Source: Planctomycetaceae bacterium | Lineage (GTDB): Bacteria > Planctomycetota > Phycisphaerae > Phycisphaerales > SM1A02 | DNA length: 6,052 nucleotides | Direction of reading: 5' to 3' | Assembly (NCBI GenBank): GCA_002684315.1 | Contig: NYVB01000017.1 | Coordinates: 19,746 to 25,797, forward strand | Shown: positions 1 to 5,455 of the stretch, piece by piece | Layout: every line of letters starts with the position of its first letter | How positions within the stretch are numbered: position 1 is the stretch's first letter | Translations under genes and position numbers: made by a program | The notes under the pieces: model-generated | The model's input: the letters and a program-made list of their open reading frames with translations, nothing else | What the model was told of the DNA's origin: nothing | The model's database searches: none

Positions 1-341
1 GTGCGGTCGTGGTGCTCGTTCTGATCGGAACGATCACCCTCCCGGTGATGAACTTCATTCTTCGAGTGCGACACCATGAAAGCGACAAGGGAATCCCGCA
101 CCGACGCATCACCGTCGACATCTCATGTCCCAGGTGTGGATTCCAGTGTGAGCTCAAGGTCGGTCATGTCAGCTGCCCGCAATGCAAGCTTCTCATGAAA
201 TTCGAAGTTCAAGAGCCGCGCTGCGCCTGCGGATACCTGCTCTACCGATTCGAGGGTTCTTCGTGTCCGGAATGCTCGCGAGCCATTCCGGACCACATGA
301 GGTGGCAGACGCTCACTCCGAATTCTGAATCGTCAGGCTGA
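1..341 (+). CDS. C-terminal part of a membrane protein with double zinc ribbon (5' partial)
   Basis: The frame is open to the left edge, so this is the end of a longer protein. A GTG at 9 could start a 110-residue protein, but the hydrophobic run already begins upstream of it, so a truncated gene is more likely. Numbering from that GTG, residues 1-18 form a hydrophobic, probably membrane-spanning segment, followed by a basic linker (RVRHH). Residues 40-89 then hold four cysteine knuckles: CPRC (40-43), CPQC (56-59), CAC (72-74) and CPEC (86-89). These look like two consecutive treble-clef or rubredoxin-like zinc ribbons. The second resembles the 'CxCGYxL...CPEC' ribbons I associate with planctomycetes. 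Function is not recognised; the soluble tail probably binds zinc and may mediate protein or nucleic-acid contacts. The last 29 bp overlap the end of mqnC on the opposite strand. I am confident that it is coding, but not of the family. Confidence 0.72.
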   Translation, partial: AVVVLVLIGTITLPVMNFILRVRHHESDKGIPHRRITVDISCPRCGFQCELKVGHVSCPQCKLLMKFEVQEPRCACGYLLYRFEGSSCPECSRAIPDHMRWQTLTPNSESSG

Positions 342-1749
342 CGGTGTTCGACTCGCCGTCGTCCTGAGGCCCGGTCGCGGAAGCGCATCCCGCCGATTCA
401 TCCGAACCTTGCGCCGTGTGCAGTCGATCGGGACGGCAGGTCGACCAGTCGGTGATCGCGAGATCGGGAGAGGCCGGGCCGTCATGGACCTTCAGAAGGT
501 CGTAGGCGTTGTCTCTCTGTGCGGGTACGTAGCCTGCGTCTCTGATGAGTCTGCAGATCATCGGTTCGTTGAGGCAATGCGTGCTACCTGCGGATGAGAC
601 GACGTTCTCCTCCATCATCACCGAGCCCATGTCGTTGGCACCCCAGAGCAGGCCCATCTGTCCGACGTGCGGGCCCATGGTCACCCAGCTTGAACCGATC
701 GAGTAGATGTTGTCCAGAAACAGTCTGCTGAGTGCCTGGGTTCTGAGATAGGCACTCGCTCCGGCGACACGTCTTCTTCGTCCGAACTGGGGATGGTCGG
801 TGCGCTTGCCCTGTCCGTCGAGACGGGCCACCGCATCTCCCGGGAAAGGCAGTGAGAGGTCGTCATCAGGACCGAAACCCCATTCCTTGACTCGTCCCAA
901 TGCGGTGTTCGAGGGTTGGAACGGCCATGAGATGAATGCCATGTACTTGCCACCGCTCTCATCTGAGAGATCGTTGATCGCATCATCCTGGCGTTCTCTG
1001 ACGAGGTTCATGTGATGGACCCGGTCCGCGATGCCTTCAATGTGTCCGAACATCATCGTGGCTGAGGTGTTCATGCCCAGTTCATGCGCGACACGCATGA
1101 CCGTGAGCCATGCTTCCGCATCGCATTTTCCAAGTCCGATCTTTCGTCTGACTTCGTCTGCGAAGATCTCACCGCCACCACCCGGCACGGACTGAAGTCC
1201 TGCGGCGTGGAGTCGTTCCATCACCCAGCGGATCTTGTCCTTGAGGGTCGCTCCCGGAGGATCGAAGAAGTTGACGAATTCGATGAATTCCGGAGGGCTG
1301 AACGCATGGACGTGGACCTGCGGGAACCGTTCCTTGATGGTGGTCAGCAGTTCGATGTACCAGTCGAGATCGAGCGCGGGGTTCATGCCACCCTGCATCA
1401 GGATCTGGGTGCCACCAATCGCGACGAGCTCCGAGACCTTTTCCAGCAGCACCTCGTGCTCCAGCGTGTAGGCATCCTCCTCGTCGCCTTTTCGCTTGAA
1501 GGCGCAGAAGATGCATTTCGCAGTGCAGATGTTGGTGTAATTGATGTTGCGATCGATGACGTAGGTTCTGACATGGTCGCCGTGGAGCACCTTGCATCGC
1601 CGATCGGCAAGCAGGCCGAGCCGCTGTGGATCACAACGGTGGTAGAGATCCAATGCCTGCTCTGGGGTGAGCCGGGCCGCACCGGCCACTACGTCCTCAA
1701 GCAGGCCTGGGTCGAGGGCGTCGAATTGTTGGTGAATGGTTGGTGTCAT
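313..1749 (-). CDS. mqnC: MqnC, dehypoxanthine futalosine cyclase (radical SAM)
   Basis: This is a radical SAM enzyme of the futalosine route to menaquinone; MqnC converts dehypoxanthine futalosine to cyclic dehypoxanthine futalosine in the cytoplasm. The 4Fe-4S site CxxxCxxC is at C75, C79 and C82, after the DRNINYTN block. Further blocks matching my memory of MqnC are MQGGMNP (118-124), HAFSPPE (148-154), PGGGGEI (189-195), ATMMFGH (230-236), WPFQPSNT (275-282), WVTMGP (355-360), GANDMGS (370-376) and EENVVSSAG (380-388), ending with RDAGYVPAQRD. The close relatives MqnE and CofG/CofH fit less well. At 478 residues it is longer than the roughly 370-400 usual for MqnC. The surplus is an insert near residues 285-330 and a low-complexity tail from about residue 423. 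No other mqn gene lies in the window. The ATG at 1749 has only a weak GAGA-type ribosome site. Confidence 0.93.
   Translation of the reverse strand: MTPTIHQQFDALDPGLLEDVVAGAARLTPEQALDLYHRCDPQRLGLLADRRCKVLHGDHVRTYVIDRNINYTNICTAKCIFCAFKRKGDEEDAYTLEHEVLLEKVSELVAIGGTQILMQGGMNPALDLDWYIELLTTIKERFPQVHVHAFSPPEFIEFVNFFDPPGATLKDKIRWVMERLHAAGLQSVPGGGGEIFADEVRRKIGLGKCDAEAWLTVMRVAHELGMNTSATMMFGHIEGIADRVHHMNLVRERQDDAINDLSDESGGKYMAFISWPFQPSNTALGRVKEWGFGPDDDLSLPFPGDAVARLDGQGKRTDHPQFGRRRRVAGASAYLRTQALSRLFLDNIYSIGSSWVTMGPHVGQMGLLWGANDMGSVMMEENVVSSAGSTHCLNEPMICRLIRDAGYVPAQRDNAYDLLKVHDGPASPDLAITDWSTCRPDRLHTAQGSDESAGCASATGPQDDGESNTVSLTIQNSE
340..360. other. Possible hairpin in the tail-to-tail overlap region
   Basis: GACGG (340-344) can pair with CCGTC (356-360), extended by a G-U and a G-C pair to give about 7 bp with a 7 nt loop. 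An alternative small hairpin, CGTCA-GGC-TGACG, sits at 331-343. They lie at the stop of gene 1 and within the last codons of mqnC. No U-tract follows, so a terminator role is speculative. Confidence 0.2.
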
Positions 1750-1764
1750 CGGTGTCTCTGGTCC

Positions 1765-1797
1765 TGAGGCCTCATCATACGCTCCCTGAGTGCCTCA
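1765..1797. promoter_or_regulatory. Paired TGAG-CTCA inverted repeats, possible operator
   Basis: Two near-identical inverted repeats lie in the mqnC/glycosyltransferase divergent region: TGAGGCCTCA at 1765-1774, a perfect 10 bp palindrome, and TGAGTGCCTCA at 1787-1797, with the same arms and a 3 nt centre. Both are preceded by CC. Their centres are about 22 bp apart, close to two helical turns, and they flank the candidate mqnC -10 box. This spacing and symmetry suit a dimeric repressor. The regulator is unknown, and the sites could still be coincidental. Confidence 0.35.
1774..1779 (-). promoter_or_regulatory. Candidate -10 box for mqnC
   Basis: On the minus strand this reads TATGAT, five of six matches to the TATAAT consensus, preceded by GCG. 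It would place the transcript start about 18 nt before the mqnC ATG. No good -35 hexamer lies at 16-18 bp spacing. The same nine bases, GCGTATGAT, occur upstream of the lipoprotein gene on the same strand. Confidence 0.35.
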
Positions 1798-1866
1798 AGG
1801 CGGTTTGATCTGAATTCCTCGGTCGATGAGCTCAAGAAGGGTTATCGAACCGCCGAATGAACCATC

Positions 1867-2925
1867 ATGGCTTCAGGATCCGAACATCCTGCTCGACGGG
1901 CCGAGCCGCTTTCGATCACGATGGTGCTCGTCGCTCGCAATGACGCTCCCAGAATCAAGGATGCGGTTCAGCATCTTCTGGCTCTGGATGTCGACCGTTG
2001 TCGCATCGAGTTGATCGATGATGGCTCGGTCGATGACACCTGGCGGGTCATCAAGGAGACCGTCGAAGCGGATGTGGAGTCACCTCACGAGATCGTGACC
2101 TCGCGCTTCGTCGAACCCATGGGCGAGCGCAGGCTTCTTCGAGCTCTGGCCGACGTGCAGACCGACATTGCCATCGTCGCCTCGCCCCGCGATCTCTCAC
2201 GACCCGACCGGGTTTCGAGAATTCGCCATGTCTTCACGCAGACCGATGCCAGCGTCGTCGTCACCGACAGCGCACGTCTGGGTGGATCCATCATCGAACA
2301 TGTCTCGAGTGCACGCCTCCAGGGAAGCGGGCCACTTGAAGCAAGAGAGATCGCGCTTCAGATCGCGTCCTCATCGACGAACCTCGGAACCATGGGCATG
2401 CGTCCCGAAGTCCTTCGCAACTGGGCACCCATCTCCGACGCGAGACTGCAGGACGATCTTGGAATGATCCTCGCCTTTCGAGGTTCGCTTCTCGGCGGCT
2501 GTTACTACCTCGACGAGCAGCTCGTCGATCATGATCTCGCACGTGAATTCGATCCATCCGACACTCGCAGTCGCGATGTGTGTCGTGAGACCATGTTCGC
2601 CTCACTCATCGCCTCCAGAGTCGGACTGCTTCAGGACATGCGGGGCCTTCCCGGGGATGTCTCCGATGATGAACCGGTCGATGGGGGCGCTGAGCATCTT
2701 TCACGTGTCAGACTCGAAGCCTCCTTGAAGGGCGTCTTGATCGAGCTCGCCGAACGATGGACGGACTCCCGAGACCATCTGATCGCACGTGGCATGAGCC
2801 CCGGATGGGTGAGCGACGCCGAGCATGATTCGAGCGTCGGAGGAATTCCCGACGGAGTCGAGGGGGCAGGCATCATGAGTCGTCTGACCACGTTCTTCGG
2901 CGGTTCGGATCGTACCGCGGCCTGA
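1867..2925 (+). CDS. GT2-type glycosyltransferase-like protein with altered DxD site
   Basis: The 352-residue protein opens with a GT-A (family 2) nucleotide-sugar-binding fold: SITMVLVARND (16-26) as the first beta strand and helix cap, then IELIDDGSVDDT (47-58), the classic 'DDGSxDxT' motif. The later stretch LQDDLGMILAFRG, followed by YYLDEQLVDHDL, resembles the family's 'ED...L..R....Y.....V' acceptor region. At residues 105-108, where 'D(A/S)DD' normally follows a hydrophobic strand, the sequence reads ASPR, although the following 'xxxPxR' context is kept (SRPDR, 111-115). The metal-binding DxD therefore seems lost. The last 100 or so residues are unrecognised and end with a Gly-rich stretch. 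No signal peptide or membrane segment is evident, so it is probably cytoplasmic. The ATG at 1867 is the first possible start, since an in-frame TGA lies at 1858; no clear ribosome site precedes it. The sugar and acceptor are unknown. Confidence 0.75.
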   Translation: MASGSEHPARRAEPLSITMVLVARNDAPRIKDAVQHLLALDVDRCRIELIDDGSVDDTWRVIKETVEADVESPHEIVTSRFVEPMGERRLLRALADVQTDIAIVASPRDLSRPDRVSRIRHVFTQTDASVVVTDSARLGGSIIEHVSSARLQGSGPLEAREIALQIASSSTNLGTMGMRPEVLRNWAPISDARLQDDLGMILAFRGSLLGGCYYLDEQLVDHDLAREFDPSDTRSRDVCRETMFASLIASRVGLLQDMRGLPGDVSDDEPVDGGAEHLSRVRLEASLKGVLIELAERWTDSRDHLIARGMSPGWVSDAEHDSSVGGIPDGVEGAGIMSRLTTFFGGSDRTAA

Positions 2926-2950
2926 ATGACTCGACCGTCGGCAGGCGTGT

Positions 2951-4498
2951 TCACACCTTGATCCTGGCCCAGCCTCCATGGAGGAAGCGGGCGGTGAAGA
3001 GCATGCCGCGAATCACGATCTCCCCACACAATCCGAACCATATTCCCGTGAGTCCCCAGCCCATCCAGACTCCCAGCAGCCAGGCCGCGGGAAGTCGGAC
3101 ACCATAGCTCGAGATCGTGGTGATCAGGAAGGTCCATTTCGTGTCGCCCACTCCGCGGAGGCCCTGTCGGACGACCATGTTCAATGCGAAGAAGACCTGG
3201 ATGACCCCGCAGATGATCAGCAGCTTGGGAGTCTCTTCCAGATGCACGGGTTGATCGGAGATCACGCGAGTCAGCGCCTCGCCCTTCAAGATAAAGAGCA
3301 CGCCCACCAGTCCCATGAAGATCATGCCCGCGATGGTGCAATTGATGATCGCCTTGCGCGCCATCCTGGCATTGCCCGCACCCAGGAACTGGCCGGCGAT
3401 GGTGCCGGCAGCGGTACCCAGTGCGAAGCCCGGCATGAACGAGAAAGCCTCCCATTGAATGGCGATCGCGTGTGCGCCCACGAGCCCCTGGGTCGGGCCT
3501 TCGGTCAGGCCCAGGACGTTTCGTTCGATGATGGTGCCGATGAAACCAAGCACGAAGAGATTCACGCCCCACATCGAGATCCCCTCGGCGAACGAGGGTG
3601 CACCCACCTTGATGATCCGACCGAACATCTCACGTGATGGTTTCAATCGTCTGGATTCGAGTTTCAGATCCTTCACGCCGCGTGACAGTGCGATCGTGAT
3701 GAGCAGCGCACCCACCAGATAGGCGATCGCGGTGCCTGCCGCGATGCCGCGAACACCGTGTTCGGCGGGATCGATCGGCAGGGGGTTTGCGATTGAAAAC
3801 GACTGGAATTCGAGATCAGCTCCGGAGAGCAGCCAGCTGAACAGAACGTTGGCGATGTTCACGCCAACCATGATCAGGGCAGGCAGAATGGTTTCACCCG
3901 CACCGTAGAGGCACATCGATCCGACCATCAGGATGCCGCAGAGGGGCATCGAGACCGCGATCGTGATCACGTATTGCTCGAGGTATCCGGTCGCTTCGGG
4001 GGTGAGTTCCGCGAGATTTGCCAATGGACTGACCAGAAACCACAGCCCTGCACCCACCAGAATGCCCCAGAGGAATGCCAATGAGAGTGACTGGCCGAGG
4101 GCGTCATGTCCGTCCTGCGCGTTTCCGCTGCCCATCGCTCGGGCGATGATGACCTGGCCACCGATCCCCAGGCCAGCCATGGCGATACCCACGAACCATG
4201 AGATGTACGAGCCGATTCCGATCGCATCCAGAGCCGGGTCCACCACCGATTGAGGAAGACTCCCGGCCAGGATCTTGTCGAACAGGCCCACCGTCGCGGC
4301 CATCGACTGTTGGAACAGCACTGGAATCGCCACGATCAGAATGGCTGCCAGCAAGGTTCTGCCGGCAAGTCGTCCACTTTGAATCCGACCCTCGGGGACC
4401 GGTGTCTCCGAGCTGGTCTTCACCGAGGTGTGGCTGTCAGGTGTCTCTTCAGGCGAATCGTCGCTCGAGGAATCCTCATGGTCCGTCTTCGGGGGCAC
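2951..4498 (-). CDS. MATE-family efflux transporter
   Basis: This is a polytopic inner-membrane exporter of the MATE (NorM/DinF-like) superfamily; such proteins use Na+ or H+ gradients to expel organic cations, drugs or metabolites. From the GTG at 4498 it has 515 residues. Residues 1-47 form a Ser/Asp/Glu-rich, probably disordered cytoplasmic extension. TM1 follows, with PVLFQQSM...VGLFDKILAG. The internal duplication typical of MATE is visible twice: GSGNA (123-127) with YGAGETILP (198-206) in the N-half, and GAGNA (373-377) with RGVGDT (448-453) in the C-half. About twelve hydrophobic segments are present. The open frame extends to an ATG at 4645, but those 49 codons overlap the lipoprotein gene and look like its shadow. 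The GTG lies 7 bp past that gene's stop; a second in-frame GTG further in (TSVKTSS) is also possible. It is the second gene of a two-gene unit. Its substrate cannot be predicted from sequence. Confidence 0.9.
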   Translation of the reverse strand: MPPKTDHEDSSSDDSPEETPDSHTSVKTSSETPVPEGRIQSGRLAGRTLLAAILIVAIPVLFQQSMAATVGLFDKILAGSLPQSVVDPALDAIGIGSYISWFVGIAMAGLGIGGQVIIARAMGSGNAQDGHDALGQSLSLAFLWGILVGAGLWFLVSPLANLAELTPEATGYLEQYVITIAVSMPLCGILMVGSMCLYGAGETILPALIMVGVNIANVLFSWLLSGADLEFQSFSIANPLPIDPAEHGVRGIAAGTAIAYLVGALLITIALSRGVKDLKLESRRLKPSREMFGRIIKVGAPSFAEGISMWGVNLFVLGFIGTIIERNVLGLTEGPTQGLVGAHAIAIQWEAFSFMPGFALGTAAGTIAGQFLGAGNARMARKAIINCTIAGMIFMGLVGVLFILKGEALTRVISDQPVHLEETPKLLIICGVIQVFFALNMVVRQGLRGVGDTKWTFLITTISSYGVRLPAAWLLGVWMGWGLTGIWFGLCGEIVIRGMLFTARFLHGGWARIKV

Positions 4499-4505
4499 TA
4501 CGAAA

Positions 4506-5378
4506 TCACGCGCCCTTCTGAGAAGGGGGCGGTGGGTCGACTTCGGTCCAGGTGGATTTTCGTCCAGCTTCCTCCAGTCCGGTCGGAATCCCGGGCTTCT
4601 CCCACACGGTGGGATTGAGGAAGTTGATCTTGTCGAAGAAACCAAGGGGCCTGGTGTAGACGGGGTAGAGGTAGATCTCTTCTCCCGCGAACGGTGACTT
4701 CGTCGTTTCGTACCACGCGATCCAGTCTCTTGAGCTGCTGCCGTGATTCTGGCCGGTCAGGTATCGAAGTGAATCCCAGGCTGCGAGGTTGACGGCAAGC
4801 TCGCGCATCTCGAGCGCCTGGAGCAGTGCCTGGAACACGCCATCATTCGGGTACTGTCCCAGTGCGATCGCCAGTTCGACCTTCACACTGGAGTCCGTTT
4901 CGAGCACCAATCTGCGCCAGATGTCGTCGGAGACGTCATCGTTGTGGATTCGTTGAAGACTTTTGGCCGCCTCGAGTCTGATGTACTCGACTTCATTCGT
5001 GAGTTGTTCCGCGATCAACAGGGCATCTTCGGGTTCACCGTGTATTCCCAGCGAGCGAATCGCGGCGGCTTTGACCAGGGGATCCCACGGACCCTCGATG
5101 CAGGTGCGGTACAGCTTGAGGTATTCCTCGCCACCACCCCAGGTGGCCGTTCCCAGAAGGACCAGACCCTTTTGCTGTTCTTCGGGGTTGGTGAAGTCCG
5201 TCGCCCACGTGCCGACTTGCGCGCCTGAGGGTGGGAGAAACGACGAGGTCATGTTGCTGATGTCACTGCTCAGTGAATCACAGCCGGTGAGACCTGCAAC
5301 CAGGGTCAGGACAGCTGCACGGGTCAGCACCCGCGTGCACACTGGTCTGTTCGAGGTTCGATGTTCGCTGTCTTCCAT
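4506..5378 (-). CDS. HEAT-repeat lipoprotein
   Basis: A 290-residue exported lipoprotein. The signal peptide has arginines at 16 and 20, a hydrophobic core and the lipobox L-T-G-C with the lipidated cysteine at 33. About 50 variable residues precede HEAT-like alpha-helical repeats spanning roughly 68-207, including DPLVKAAAIRSLG (99-111), YIRLEAAKSLQRI (132-144) and VKVELAIALGQ (165-175). They end in LTGQN...W..WYE (207-224), a finish I recall from planctomycete HEAT proteins. The tail is Pro- and aromatic-rich and closes with PPPPSQKGA. HEAT solenoids are usually protein-binding scaffolds; no enzymatic motif is seen. Residue +2 after the lipid cysteine is Asp, which in enterobacteria favours retention in the inner membrane. 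In-frame GTG codons at residues 13 and 17 would give a more usual signal-peptide length, so the start is uncertain. It sits immediately upstream of the MATE gene and may assist it. Confidence 0.85.
   Translation of the reverse strand: MEDSEHRTSNRPVCTRVLTRAAVLTLVAGLTGCDSLSSDISNMTSSFLPPSGAQVGTWATDFTNPEEQQKGLVLLGTATWGGGEEYLKLYRTCIEGPWDPLVKAAAIRSLGIHGEPEDALLIAEQLTNEVEYIRLEAAKSLQRIHNDDVSDDIWRRLVLETDSSVKVELAIALGQYPNDGVFQALLQALEMRELAVNLAAWDSLRYLTGQNHGSSSRDWIAWYETTKSPFAGEEIYLYPVYTRPLGFFDKINFLNPTVWEKPGIPTGLEEAGRKSTWTEVDPPPPSQKGA
4511..4531 (-). promoter_or_regulatory. Hairpin at the lipoprotein/MATE junction
   Basis: The segment contains the perfect inverted repeat CCCTTCT-G-AGAAGGG (4513-4527), realistically a 6 bp stem with a 3 nt loop. 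Flanking CGC and GCG can extend it past a two-base bulge. On the minus strand it encodes the last residues before the lipoprotein TGA. It hides AGAAGGG, the only purine-rich ribosome-site candidate near the MATE GTG (15 nt upstream). No U-run follows on either strand, so a terminator is unlikely and translational coupling is the better reading. Confidence 0.45.
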
Positions 5379-5387
5379 GACCTCTGA

Positions 5388-5393
5388 ATCATA
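5388..5393 (-). promoter_or_regulatory. Candidate -10 box for the lipoprotein-MATE unit
   Basis: The minus strand reads TATGAT, preceded by GCG exactly as upstream of mqnC. It ends 9 nt before the ATG at 5378. If used, the transcript would be almost leaderless for that ATG, or would have a leader of about 40 nt for the internal GTG at 5342. No convincing -35 hexamer is visible. Confidence 0.3.
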
Positions 5394-5455
5394 CGCGCTG
5401 ACAGCGTCGCCGTGGATTTCACACCATGATTCCGCCCGGGAGCTATTCTCTCCTC

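Noticed and set aside
1084..1767. A 227-codon open frame on the plus strand, antisense to mqnC.
   Set aside because: It mirrors the mqnC codons, has no recognisable motif, and the minus-strand reading has a complete radical SAM signature.
361..1771. GTCCTGAGGCC occurs at 361-371 and again at 1761-1771, near both ends of mqnC.
   Set aside because: A shared 11-mer is expected several times by chance in 6 kb. The first copy lies inside coding sequence and simply encodes part of the MqnC tail, so it is not evidence of a mobile insertion.
2926..2950. A possible bidirectional terminator in the 25 bp between the convergent glycosyltransferase-like and MATE genes.
   Set aside because: Only a 4 bp imperfect symmetry (CGAC/GTCG) is present and there is no T-run on either strand.
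2631..3572. A 313-codon minus-strand frame spanning the convergent junction of the glycosyltransferase-like and MATE genes.
   Set aside because: It runs across two well-supported genes in other frames, is rich in Arg, His and Pro as out-of-frame GC-rich DNA is, and shows no domain.
4499..4645. A longer MATE start at the ATG at 4645, adding 49 residues.
   Set aside because: The added codons lie entirely within the 3' end of the lipoprotein gene, encode a Pro/Arg/Ser-rich stretch unlike a MATE N-terminus, and a GTG immediately follows the lipoprotein stop. Not excluded by experiment.
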